A stretch of 64,000 nucleotides of DNA from contig NC_083345.1 in assembly GCF_019175385.1 (NCBI RefSeq), forward strand, positions 13,912,027 to 13,976,026. The letters run 5' to 3'. Origin of the DNA: Lycium barbarum. Taxonomy: Eukaryota; Streptophyta; Magnoliopsida; Solanales; Solanaceae. Position numbers and translations under genes: made by a program. Positions 1 to 11,701 of this stretch are shown piece by piece; positions within the stretch are counted from its first letter, which is position 1; the number at the start of each line of letters is the position of its first letter. The notes under the pieces were generated by a model. The model worked only from the letters and a program-made list of their open reading frames with translations. It did no database searches and was not told the DNA's origin.

Positions 1-1017
1 TAATTATAATTAAAATCCCTTTTAGTTTAGAGTAGAAATTTACAACTTTAAAAAGCTTGCTAGCCTAGAGCCAAATACCCTCTAAACATCTAGTTGAAGT
101 GACTTGTAATATCATTCTGGCTCCCACACTTTGTTAAATATGAATTGTTTTTGTCCAAAGCACATTTTCTTTCTAGATTACTCATGCCTCTTTTCATATA
201 GTCGGAACCTCTTCTGAGAATATGTTTCTTATTAATGAATATTGACTTTGAATATTGCTCTAAATTATTGACTTGATAGTGCGATTCTGATGTTGCTCAA
301 AACTTTCAAATGAAAGATGCCCCTACTTTTCAATCCGAAAGCATATGTGATCGTTTAAATAATTTACATAGTCTTCCACTAGCCCTATCCCCTATATTAT
401 TTAAATCATAAAATAAAAAAACCCCATCAATTTATACTATCAACTTTTAATTATTTGCAATCAATTAAATTAAGCCTCATTCGCAGCTTAAGATCTTCAT
501 TAATCCATAAAATCTTAAGTATTCTCATCCCGGAAAGCAAAATCTTAAAGGAACGGGCCGACTTGTGGGATATATTTAATCTGATTATTCAACAAATTCA
601 ACTATTAATAATAACAAGCTATATATGCTATTTAGTGATAATTAAGCAACACCATCACTTAGTATTTCCAAGAAAATGATAGAAGTTACATATGCATATA
701 GATGAAATTGAAACTTAGGCTTGAATAAATACAGATTTCTCTCGAAATTGCACTTAAGCACCGCAAACGCTATAGTTAGTATTAATCAAGTTGTTGAACA
801 CTCGTATAAACATTTATTTATGATTGCAATCTGCAAAAACACGATCTTGAGTTTTACAAACTTGTTTCCTTCTTAAAGTAGAACCATGATCCGTTAGACA
901 GTTAATGAATGGTAGCTTAATGGTAGAATTATTACCTTGTTAAAATCTAAATGTGTAAGATTGGATTCTCCCTATACTCGAAAACTAATGTTGCTATTAT
1001 TGAATGATAAATAACTA
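1..1017. other. Intergenic AT-rich DNA
   Basis: No gene is supported here. The 74-codon ORF at 455-679 has low-complexity hydrophobic composition and no recognisable domain. At about 910-980 there is a degenerate tRNA-like stretch, treated in the findings. Otherwise nothing beyond AT-rich plant intergenic sequence is visible. Confidence 0.6.
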
Positions 1018-3605
1018 CTAGTAAACATTTTCGCGCTTCGAGCGGTCATTAAACAAAATAGTAAATTTAATATATAATCTTGTTGTAACATAATGAGACA
1101 GAAGAGATATAATTTTCATACATGGTATGCAAATATAAATAATTTCTCATGTTAACTTCAAAACTCACAATATTACTAATTTCGAAATTTATTCGCATAC
1201 TTCCTCACTCTCAAATAGAACATCAAAAGATTGCAACTATTTAATAATTAGACTTTGATAAACCGAATCACAACTATTTTTGTTAAGATCCTAAATACTA
1301 GAGTCCGTGGCATTTTGCACCCTTAATGTGTGCTTTTTTTTTCAACTTGCACCCTATCCTATTTTTTTTTATGATTTAAACCCCAATCTCTTTATTTCCT
1401 TGCAAAACAATAAATCCACCCTTTTTATAAATTTATCATGAGGGCAAAATAGGAATACAAATAATATATCTTTTTTTCCTTCAATTTATTTATTTTATTA
1501 GAACTGCAACAACAATAAATTTTATTTTCAAAGCTCTTTTTTTTATTTTTTTTATTTTAAGTGATATTTCTCTATCAATAGTTGCTAAACATTTGGAGTT
1601 CTTATTGTTACAAGTTTGTCGTTTTTCCTTTATAAATTAGTAGTAATTAAATTATAAAGGAAAAACGACAAACTTGTAACAATAAGAACTCCAAATGTTT
1701 AGCAACTATTGATAGAGAAATATCACTTAAAATAAAAAAAATAAAAAAAAGAGCTTTGAAAATAAAATTTATTGTTGTTGCAGTTCTAATAAAATAAGAA
1801 GGAAAAAAAGATATATTATTTGTATTCCTATTTTGCCCTCATGGTAAATTTATAAAAAGGGTGAATTTATTGTTTTGCAAGGAAATAAAGAGATTGGGGT
1901 TTAAATCATAAAAAAAAATAGGATAGGGTGCAAGTTGAAAAAAAGAGCACACATTAAGAGTGCAAAATGCCACGGACCCTAAATACTATTATCATCTCAT
2001 CGGTAACATATCGGAAAAGGCTAAAGACAATGGAATCGTGGTAGTAATATACATTCCTTCTTAAACGAAATTATTGTTGCTTTCAAGTTCCATTGACGTC
2101 CTCCCTCCTAACTTTTCACAAAAATATTGTTAATTCCCACAAACACACACACTTTGTAATTCATTTTGATTTTTGACAATACATAAACATTTAGATGAAA
2201 AAACATATAAAAAATATAATTCAACAAATACGATACTCCTTGCGAGATCTAATCAAATCCTTACAAAATGTACAATTTTCCCAAATTAAACAGATTTTTA
2301 TAAGCAATAAAAATGTGATATTGCTTTGGAGCAAAACATGTAGAAAAAGATAATACAATTCCATATTTCAAAGAAACTAAACATTCAAAACCTTCCAATC
2401 TTTCTTTACTTACCTAATACTTAATATGACAAGTTCGGGGAATCAACTAAAGTTTGAAAAGGGGATGGATAATTAAGAAAGCCAGCACAATAAATTATTA
2501 CTTCCATCCTATGTACCAACTACTTCGATGTTTCTTCATTTATAATTTATCCTTGTCTTTTCCAAAAGAACAGAGTCTAAACGGAAAAATCAATCTTCAA
2601 AACTATCAGAGAGAGAGAGAGAGATGAGAAGTAGTTCTACCATTCCTTATATCGTGTCCATTACTAATATTTTGTTCAGTGCAATTAATTTTACTGATCG
2701 TCAATACTATTTTGTATACTTTCTGAACAATTATTTGCTTTGGATGCGAAAAAAATCTAAAAGCACATAGATATATCTAAAAGTAACAAACAAAAAAATA
2801 CTACTATATAAAAGTATAAGATGTGTGTACTAAAGTATCTCTTTCGTCAATAAATATCATATCCAAACTTATTCTCTCCATTTTTCTAGATAGTAATAGC
2901 ATCTTACAACCTACAAATCCTAATCAAGATCATCAAATTATCCCTACTAGTATTCAACTCTGAACCAAAAATATAGCATTCTTAAAATTCAATTTAACAA
3001 AAAAATTAGAGTAAGCAAGTTACATCATGCAAGAAACTCACTTACAATCTATACATAGCGCAAAAGATAGTGTAGAAATAAGTAGAAGAACGAGTTGATA
3101 GTGTAATTATCTGGAATTAATATCAAGAAATAATACACATTAAATCATTGTAATTACAACACCTTCATGTGAATGGGGGCAAAAAGAATGGCTACGGTTT
3201 CTTTTTAACCCAATAAATTGGGCAACAAAGTGAGCACTGAGTTGACTTGGGGGAAAAACGGCTTTAGGTTTTATTGCAAGCAAAACGTTTTTCAGTAATT
3301 ATTGCTTTTACGTGGGGTGAAATGTGAATCAGAGAGTTAATTGGCCTTCACAATTTATTCATTTCGTAGGCTCATGCTATGCCTCTTCATTTTATATAAT
3401 TTATTGCTATAATTTTTTATTCGTTATTGTCTTTATATGGGCTTTGAAATATAATTAATGATATAAAAAAAGTCTGAAGCAAAAAAAAAAAAAAAAAGGA
3501 TAAAAAATGGGGAAAATGTCAAAAAAAGGAGATAAAAGATAAATACATTTGATGCCCATAGAGAGATGCCACATAGGATTTGCTATTCCAACTTTAATAT
3601 ATATG
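1018..3605 (-). mobile_element. Helitron 1 (non-autonomous, minus strand)
   Basis: Read on the minus strand, the 3' end shows the Helitron signature: a short GC hairpin (CGCTCGAAGCG, 1034-1044), a 12-base spacer, then terminal CTAG (1018-1021). The other end, around 3500-3605, matches the 5'-terminal region of the neighbouring Helitron 2: both have an AAAAAGGAG-type purine tract, then AGATGCCACATA, then TTTAATATATAT. Its boundary directly abuts the CTAG of Helitron 2. There is no Rep/helicase ORF, so it is non-autonomous. A foldback element (1301-1979) is nested inside. The rest is AT-rich filler with an (AG)n run near 2611. The exact 5' terminus is uncertain by a few bases. Confidence 0.55.
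1301..1979. mobile_element. MULE-type foldback MITE, near-perfect palindrome
   Basis: A long inverted repeat has arms of about 330 bp (1301-1634 and 1653-1979) around an 18-base loop. The tips are GAGTCCGTGGCATTTTGCAC on the left and the complement, starting GGGTCCGTGG, on the right. It is flanked by a perfect 9-bp direct repeat TAAATACTA (1292-1300 and 1980-1988). Long terminal inverted repeats plus a 9-bp target duplication are the hallmark of Mutator-like elements. No transposase ORF is present. The arms differ only by a few substitutions and a short indel in the AT-rich part, so the insertion looks recent. Confidence 0.85.
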
Positions 3606-5200
3606 CTAGTGAATCTATCCGCACTCCGCGCGGTTATAAAAATCTTATCAAATCTATGATTTAATATTTTCGTGATACTCTAATATAAAAAAATATAAAA
3701 CATATTTTATGAACACTAAAGTTATCTTAATTTTCTTTCAAAAGGTAATAATCCAAACATATAGAGTTTATAATTTTATTCCCGTGTATTTTGTGAATCT
3801 TAAGTTTTAAAAAATTAAACCAAAAATCAAAACTTCACTTGCATATTTATGTTTTGAGCAAATTAAAAAGCTGAATATTAAAAGTAACAACAATGGTATA
3901 GAAACTGGTTTGAATTCCCATTTGTACATCCTAATTTCCAACATCCTACAGATGTATTGACAAATGTTTTGTCTGAGCAAGTAACTCAAAGCCATCCGGA
4001 GAGAAAGAAATAATCTAAATAAAGCCTTCACTTTAAATTAAGGATACATAAGCCTCAAGTACACATGAAATGAGCAAAAACTATTTGGTATCATGGACGG
4101 CCAAACAATAACAGAAGACAATAAATTCAAGGTACAAACTTTTTCCCAAAATCATAATACGATGTACAAAAATATTTTATTTACACTTTCAACATTTGAA
4201 GATATTGTCGTTGTTTACTTTGTCACTTGTTAGCTAATACATGGTCTGAAATAGTGGCGGAGCCAGGATTTCCGCCTAGGAAATTCAAAATATAAAAAAG
4301 TAAACATTCGAAGAAGCCTAAGGGGGTTCAACATCTACTATATATACATAAAAAAAAAAATTAACCTTGTCAAAACAGTGTTTATTTCTGCCGAGGGGGT
4401 TCGGATGAACACCCTCGGCTCTATGTGGCTCCGCCACTGGTCTGAAACCACAAGCAAAACTAACAATCACTATATGAAGAGAAAATCTTGCCTAATAAAT
4501 CTAATATATATGGAAAATACTCAACTTCACACACCCAATTATGAGGAAAAACCTGTGCAGAATTTCTACTCTACATGTTTGCTGGATATCATCATCAAGT
4601 TACGGAATCAACTTCCTCCGCGCTCAAATAGTTAAATCAAGCCGAACCAAACTGTTAATGCGCACTCTGCTTTTGTCTAATTATTTTGAATATTAAAATA
4701 AATAAAAGGGAAGGAAGAATTTGAGTAAATGTAAGACTTTTTACAAAATATCCGAAGCAAAATTACATGTGTAAAGGGAATATACAGGTTTGAAACAAAA
4801 GCAATAAACCAAAATGTGCAAAAGAAATAGAAACGAATAGAAAAACGAAGGGACAGGCAAAGGTTAAAGATGTTTGGCTATGTGTGAATAAATTTAAAGG
4901 GAAGCTAGACTAATATTTTTAATGAGAAAAATATTAATGAGAATTAAGAGGTATTATAAATGTGCAAGATCATATTCTACCGTTTCAAGCTTTTCCTATC
5001 CACTATTTCACATTAACAGATAAGTAACTATAGAGGGAAGAGGAAAAGTTTAAGTAATTTAATTTAAAAAGTATCTTTTGAATTAACACATCCAAAAATG
5101 GGAAATAATGCCAAAAAAGGAGAAAAAAGATAAATGTCAATGGAGGCCATAAGAGATGCCACATAAAATTATCCATGCGTACCTTTATATTATATATAGA
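3606..5200 (-). mobile_element. Helitron 2 (non-autonomous, minus strand)
   Basis: The minus-strand 3' end is CTAG (3606-3609) preceded by a 9-base spacer and a CCGC/GCGG hairpin (3619-3633). The 5' end is at about 5200 and reads on the minus strand TCTATATATAATATAAAGG, a form usual for plant Helitron 5' termini. The 110 bases next to the 5' end (about 5095-5200) resemble the corresponding end of Helitron 1, so the two belong to one family and sit head to tail with no gap. The element carries a nested hAT element (4252-4439) and no transposition genes. Confidence 0.55.
4252..4439. mobile_element. hAT-type MITE (TAGTGGCGGAGCC family)
   Basis: A 188-bp element has terminal inverted repeats TAGTGGCGGAGCCA and (complement) CAGTGGCGGAGCCA. 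It is flanked by a perfect 8-bp target duplication GTCTGAAA (4244-4251 and 4440-4447), as expected for hAT transposons. It has no coding capacity; the 85-codon ORF crossing its right half is not a gene. Three relatives occur at 6034-6212, 7899-8381 and 21205-22428. Confidence 0.85.
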
Positions 5201-5624
5201 TATAGATATGTGGTGAGGACAGACTATTGTGATTTGTGAATTATATCATAAGCCATAGGCCGACAAGAAATTTTTTATTAAATAAAAGTTCTTCAATCAA
5301 TTTGTCTTATACAAAGTTTGATAATGAAATGTGAAGACAATAAAAAATAAATTGTGGATCAAAAACGGCTTCGCAGTAAATGTATAGACCAACTTCCGAG
5401 CACACTTCAATGCAGCCAAAAGAACAGTTGAGGAGTCACTTTATTATCTTCCCTCCGATGAAACATATAATTCGAAACCAACCAACTTTAGTTATGATCT
5501 AATTCCTCGTTCCATTAGAAAACAAACAAAAAGGCAAAAGAAACCAAAATTAAAGGCCATATTGGATATCGGTAGGTCCAAAATCAACTAGCCATTTGAT
5601 ATTTTCATCACTTTATTAATGGCC

Positions 5625-5680
<56 letters not shown>

Positions 5681-6033
5681 CTTCATTCTTGTAGTATAAA
5701 TGTTAACTTTTGCATCTTGAGTGATTCCATGACAACACATAGAAGCTATATAAAAATAAAATAAGAAAAAGCGCATCGCGATAAGAATTTCTACAAATGG
5801 AAAGGTGCACCACGACCACTTCATGGTAGTCATTGATTTTCTGCTGATTAGATAACCTTGATTTGAAAGTCCACTAAATACAATTACACATACTTCAGAA
5901 TATACCAAGGCATGAAAATCTAATAAATATTTGCACCATTCTGTGATAAGATATTAAGATGTGATCTTGTCATGAACCAAGCCCATGATACGTATTATTG
6001 TTTGTTTTGGCCCAACAAACCCCATGATACGTC
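5201..6033. other. Intergenic, with (AT)n microsatellite
   Basis: No gene is seen. The stretch holds an uninterrupted (AT)n dinucleotide repeat at about 5629-5677 (roughly 24 units). The 93-codon minus-strand ORF at 5627-5908 is partly a translation of that repeat and is not a gene. Confidence 0.6.
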
Positions 6034-6212
6034 CAAGGGCGGAGCTAGTGCAGAGCATGTGGGTTCGACCGAACTCAGTAATTTTGGTCAAAATTTTGTA
6101 TTTTTCTTAAGAAATTCATTAAATTTGTGCAAATTATTTAGTTTATAACCCAATAAATTTAAAAGAACTAGAATCCCGAACCCATAAGCTTCAAATCCTG
6201 GCTCCGCCTCTG
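6034..6212. mobile_element. hAT-type MITE, diverged copy
   Basis: The termini are CAAGGGCGGAGCTAG on the left and the complement CAGAGGCGGAGCCAG on the right. They are flanked by imperfect 8-bp repeats GATACGTC and AATACATC (6 of 8 matching). It belongs to the same family as the element at 4252-4439 but is older, judging by the diverged ends and target duplication. There is no coding capacity. Confidence 0.65.
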
Positions 6213-6429
6213 AATACATCCCTTGAGCTATGTCATCTTCGAACCTAAAAGCACGTACCATGTGAACTTGTATTATTCCTTATAAAACTCTTCACTTTCA
6301 TCTTTCGTTCTGATGTAAGATTCGCCAAAAGTATTAAATGCACTCTTCTTCATAAACTTGTTAGTCCTTCTCTATGAATCGTGCCCTCATCGACCCTCTG
6401 TCATGGTCGGCGTCACATATAATCAATTA

Positions 6430-6684
6430 CTCCCTTCGTCCATGCTTACTTCTCTATGTTTGACTTGGCACACCCCCTAAAAAGTAATAAGTAAAATGTT
6501 AATTTACTATATCACCCTTAATTATTATATGTTGGGAAATGAATTGGAAATAATAATAGTACTTAATAACAAGGGTAAAGTAGGTATGAATTGGTAAATC
6601 ATCTCTTGATTTTTTAAAACTTGACACGTAAAGTGGACATATCTATGTTTAGTATAATAGACAAGTAAAAATAGACGGAAGAAG
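6430..6684. mobile_element. Stowaway-like MITE
   Basis: The left end is CTCCCTTCGTCCATGCTTAC after TA; the right end complements as CTTCTTCCGTCTATTTTTAC. The inside has the usual pattern of this family (TTTGAC near the left, GACAAGTAAAAATAGAC near the right). It is a diverged copy of the CTCCCTCCGT family also present at 21669-21881 and 35239-35498. Confidence 0.6.
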
Positions 6685-7898
6685 CACATATTATGAACAA
6701 ATATCATTGTATTAGGCGCTAAAAATCAAACAGATCGAATTCGTTGGACTATAATTAGAGCTCTTAATTAATTAAATTTGACAACTAAGATATCCACTCA
6801 AAACAATGAGAACCAAAGGACAACAAAAAAGGACTTCTCTTTTTCCAAGCATTAATGATCACAAAATTTGAGGACCCAAAGAGCTCCATGGTAGTGGAAG
6901 CTACACTTGGCTAGCTAGTGGAGTTTTATGTAAGTTTGTAGTTGTAATATGCATATCCTTCTCATTTGTCTGTGACATGACTTATAATATGGGTCCTAAT
7001 ATAACCACTTCCGCCGTCAGCTGAATTTAACTAATTGCTAAAACTTTAGTATATGATTTTATGTTTATTGATTACTTAGGCCCATCGACCATGAAAACAC
7101 GAAGGATTAGTCCATCTTTTTCAATATTCCAAATATGATTATGATTCAGTCAACCAAAATGATTAAAAAGCTTTATTCAATGGTTGATTAATTATTCATT
7201 CAGGTCAAAACGGCTATAGCCGATTTCATATGTACGAAGATGAGGGAGCGGGGTGACAATTGGTGATTAAGAGCAGATATTGACAAGTCTATGAGTCTAT
7301 TTTCAGTATACTATTATGTAAATAATTTTAAAATTTGTACTTATAATAAAATAATTGGTCCGTCTGTATTCATTGCCTACAACTGAACTATATGCACATG
7401 TTAATAGTTCCTAAATTCACACTTACAGTAAGAAAAACACATTAATTTTAAAGCTTGACGTTTCCGTCAACAATATGTAGACAGTACCTATAAAACAAGT
7501 CCCTTCTTAATTCCTCCCCATAACATGGAAAAGGGAAAGTGAAAAGGAAAATTTTCGATAAAAGTTTGAGAAACCCCTTTAAATTTAAATGATAAGTCAC
7601 ATTCCTAAAGAGGAAGCACTAAATCCATTTTTTTTTTTTTTTACCAGTCAAAAATTAGGGTTGAAACCCTACGAAACTTGGCGGCTTATGTGAGAACGAT
7701 GTATTGGAAAAAAGGACCACAACATCCTAAATTCAGACAACTGCCCCGTCTACCACGGCATCATGCCTATTTTGAGCCTCAAACTCTTTTTTTTTTTTTT
7801 TTTGGGTAGAAAACATGTTTATCATCAATAACTAAGGACTATAATATAGGTTGATTTGCAGCCTCAAACTTGTTGAAATAATATATGACCAATCAATT
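6685..7898. other. Intergenic, nothing recognised
   Basis: AT-rich sequence with homopolymer T tracts near 7629 and 7789. No conserved ORF, RNA gene or transposon terminus could be identified. Confidence 0.5.
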
Positions 7899-8381
7899 CA
7901 GAGGCGAGTCTACGCCTGATTTTAAGAGGATGAGTTCACCATTAGCTACAAGATTCTTTGATTTCTTTTGTCTTTGGTTCGTTGCAACTTAACACCTATG
8001 GGGTTTTTTGATTTCTTTTGCCTTTTGGAAATTGGGTAATTAGAAATAAAGGAGGAAAAAAGTCATTAGATGTAATATAAAAAAAAAACACATTTTTTAC
8101 TTTTGGGTAATTAGAATTATAGAAGAAAAAGGATTTAGAACAATATAAAAAGGAAAGTTAAAAGGCTGCTTTAGGAAAAAAACATATAAAGTGCAGGAGC
8201 TCGGGTTCAATCCCGAGACCTGGAGGAAATAAACACAACCAGTGCTCCACTCGACCTGGTTTGACTATGTGTTCCTTCAGTTAATATTATATATATTCAA
8301 AATTATACACATAATATATCGAGTTTAGTCGAGTGACCATGTGTTCACGTGACCCAAAATTTATACCTAAATTCGCCTCTG
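7899..8381. mobile_element. hAT-type non-autonomous element, 483 bp
   Basis: The ends are CAGAGGCGAGTCTACG and (complement) CAGAGGCGAATTTAGG. A perfect 8-bp target duplication AATCAATT lies on each side (7891-7898 and 8382-8389). The inside has no transposase. A tRNA-like B-box stem-loop, GAGCTCGGGTTCAATCCC at about 8200, lies within it. Nothing else is coded. Confidence 0.8.
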
Positions 8382-8389
8382 AATCAATT

Positions 8390-10607
8390 GCTTCGTTTTT
8401 CTTACATCAAAAAAGGAGTTTATTCATTGAAATTAAATTCGCATGCAGAAAAAAATAATATCTTTTCTGTACACCTCTTACATGGAAAGTACTTCCCACT
8501 CATTAAGTTTAATTTCTTAATATCACTGTGTCAACCCGCTTATGAATTTCAATTTTGAATACTTTCATAGGTGATCTCTTCCATTTTCTTTTAATTTCTT
8601 TCATATAGGACAGAGTCTTAAGATACATTGGGGTCAAATTCTAATTGTTTTTTTAAAAATTTGTTTACTTCCCTTGGTGATCTTGATCCATTTTTTCCGT
8701 GATATTAATTTATGAAGGTGAACATTCGGATTTCTTTGATCAAGTTTGATCCTAGATTTGATTCTATCTAATTAAGGAAGGGGTAAATTTCATAGGTGGT
8801 ACCTAAATTAATATTTTATTTAGCATATATAAGTACCTAAACTTTATTACATAACCGTAAGAGATGGCCGAAAATTGACCTTTCCGGTGACTGATGCGTT
8901 TTAAGTAGTAGTATACAGTATAAATAAGTATAGCATAGACAAATATGTTAGTTAAAAAATAAAGCTAGGTGTGCTTCTATAAAATAAAGATCACTCGTGA
9001 AAGTTTCCCTGGAGAGGTAGATGGAAATTATAGGAGGGTAAAGTCGAAATAAAACATAAATTATACTACAAAGTATAATAATTAAGTTTATGTATTGCAG
9101 TAACCCCTAATTTAAATTATAACCAAATTAGAATTGCAATTTACTGTTAATTCCAAAATGTACAAAATAAAAAAGGTTTAGATTATATGTTTACCATAAT
9201 AATGCTATTAAAGCATTATTGCACCTCTGGCCTCTGGGGAGACGACCCGTCTATCTAACATATTTTCAAGGAACAGAACAAAATGACACAGTTAAATCTT
9301 TTTGTGTTGTTTTGTAATTCCTCCTTTATTTGTCGTAGCGTAGTAGAAAGCAGACAAATTAGATTCTTTTTTGTTAGGAAATCTAAAACAGTGAAAGGTT
9401 GGACAATTGGGCTGTTGATGACACCTCCTTTTGTAATTAAGAGTTTTAAAATTTATGTTTTATAATATTTCCTGTTCTAACCAAAAAAAATATGCTATTA
9501 AAGCTTTTCTCAATGTACATAGTGAACGAAAGGACGTTCGTGCTAAAAACAAAAATCCTCATGCTGCTGCATGCGTTCTAAATTTATTAAGAGAAGTACG
9601 TATGCAAAAAACAATATACTACAATTTTTCGCTTTAATATTCTGATTTCTTTTCCTTATTGCGCATGGAATAACCTGAGAATATCCAGGGAAAATAAAAG
9701 CTTCCTTTGTTTATCTAAAGGCATGGCCAAACTGTTAATAAGATGGATGAAAAAATCAAAGAGAAATTAGACCTCAGCGGGTAGAGTCACTTGATAGAGT
9801 TATTTTTACTCGAGTTAACGGGAGGTAACATGTACACACTGAGATAAGTGAGGTAAGTTCATATAATTATATTTTACACAAATTCTTTTGTTTTTTTGTC
9901 CCCACTTTTATCCGACACGTGAAAGGATATAGTAGCATTTTTGGCAAGGGTGGTTGAAATTATATAGTCAAACAACATTGTTTAATTATTTTTAATACAT
10001 TATAGTACTAATCATTATCACAATATTGTAGTGAGTGTTGTACTAACTCAAATGGTGAATTGATAGTTGTACCAACACGAGTCATTAGACATTAATGATC
10101 CAAACTCTTTACTTAGGCTGCATGGAGACCAAAGGTACATGATTTTGATTCACACAACATTATTGCACAAATTCGTTCTCTATTTTTTTTTTTTTGTTAT
10201 TTATTATTCTCATCAGATTATGGCTTCTTACAAATTATTAATGAGTGTATTTCCTTACAATTGATTGGTTAATATGTCAATTACTATGTGCATTATTGAC
10301 ACACTTCATTATACCCCCTCTAAAAGAAAGTTAACAAATAGGAGTATAGCTCTTATCCTAATATATTTTTTTATAACAAAGAAAAACAAAAAGGATCTTC
10401 AATCCCAGAAAGCCTGTAGGAGAAGCATTCCTTTATTCACAAACAATTGACAATTCCTTCTTCCCTAAAACATTCCTTCAACATACAATAAGAACAAAGC
10501 CCAAGAAAAAGAAAACCCCCAAAAGCAAAAAGATTTAATGGAAACAAAAAAAATAAGTAAATAAAAAGAATACAGAGGAGTAGTAATGTATGTGATAAAG
10601 AGTAGTA
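8390..10607. other. Intergenic, nothing recognised
   Basis: AT-rich sequence with several 60-65-codon ORFs on the plus strand that have no domain, no codon bias and no neighbouring splice logic. I see no gene, RNA or transposon end that can be defended. Confidence 0.5.
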
Positions 10608-10842
10608 CTCCCTCATTCTCAATTCATGTGCCACCCTTCGCATTTTGACTCTGAATTCGGACATGAATTCTTTAAGTTTTTTGAAATAAAATTCATAGAT
10701 TTGAAAACTATATAAAAAGAATTATAAGTCACAATAATTAATAATTTAAAATATTTAAAAATATATATAAAAAAATAACAGTAAAAATTTTTATTTGAAT
10801 TTTGAAATCCGAAAGATGCCACTTTAATTGAAATGGAAGGAG
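10608..10842. mobile_element. Stowaway-like MITE
   Basis: The termini are CTCCCTCATTCTCAATTCAT and (complement) CTCCTTCCATTTCAATTAAA, each flanked by TA (10606-10607 and 10843-10844). The inside follows the pattern of this family (CATGTGCCAC on the left, GATGCCACTTTAATTG on the right). It lies about 0.86 kb upstream of the 5-phosphatase start codon, so it is part of that gene's distal upstream region. Confidence 0.7.
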
Positions 10843-10859
10843 TACTACTATTACTGCTG

Positions 10860-11701
10860 CAACAACAACATGACATTGTGCCATTATCTTTATTTCCCTT
10901 CTTTAAGTACCCTTTATTTTTATTTTTAACTTTGATTTTGTAAGACCAAAGAAATTTTGTTTCTAAAGATGGGGTATTTTTAGTCTAACCAGATCTTCCA
11001 CTCTCTACCTTTTGCTGACCAATAGGAACAAATCTTTAATACATCTGACCAAGTCGTTTTATACTTCAAATCACATCAAAACGACACATATGGCATTGGG
11101 TTTTGGGTAAAACAAAGAAATAAAAAACAAAACAAAAAAAAACAAGAAATTAAAAAAGCAAGAAACCAGTCTTCAGTGTGCTATTGTATGCACTTTATTC
11201 TGTTCAAATTCTTTACTTTGTTGCTGTTACTAAGTTCAAGAAAGAAGAGACGTGACCCCTCTTTTACTTTTCTTTATTTTCTTATCTATTTTTGGCCTAC
11301 ATTGTCTTGTGCTTAACTTAAAGTAGTGTAGTTGTCTCTATTCTTGGTCATTGTGTTTCTTGGTTTCAATCCCCCCTTTCTTTCTTCTATATAGTGTATC
11401 TTTGAGGTAAAAATAATACCCATATAGCATAAGAGTAATTTTAACCAAGAAAAGAACAATCTTTGTGCTTTTAAGGTGCATTAAGACAATAACCAAGATT
11501 TTACATAAGTGTCCATATTTGCAATTTGCTAACTTGGGGTGTTGTATTTTTGGTTCATTTTCAAAGAAGAAGAAGTGATCTTTGCTAAAGTTGTGAACTT
11601 TCTTGATTTTTGATTGTTATTTGTGTGGTTTTGAGTATAATTTGGAAGTTGTGGGGAGTGGAAGTATAGAAAGAAAGGGTGCATGAAGGAATAGTGAAAC
11701 A
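10860..11701 (+). promoter_or_regulatory. Upstream region / 5' UTR of the 5-phosphatase gene
   Basis: No ORF is supported. A TATA-like CTATATAGTG lies near 11387, about 315 bp before the ATG, preceded by T/C-rich sequence. The interval between about 11400 and 11701 would then be a long 5' UTR. The transcription start cannot be placed from sequence alone, and a 5' UTR intron is possible. Confidence 0.35.

Noticed and set aside
5627..5908. 93-codon minus-strand ORF
   Set aside because: Its C terminus is a translation of the (AT)n microsatellite (alternating I and Y); no domain or splice context.
8190..8225. GAGCTCGGGTTCAATCCC stem-loop as a tRNA
   Set aside because: Only a B-box-like stem-loop; no acceptor stem, D arm or anticodon arm around it, and it lies inside a hAT element.
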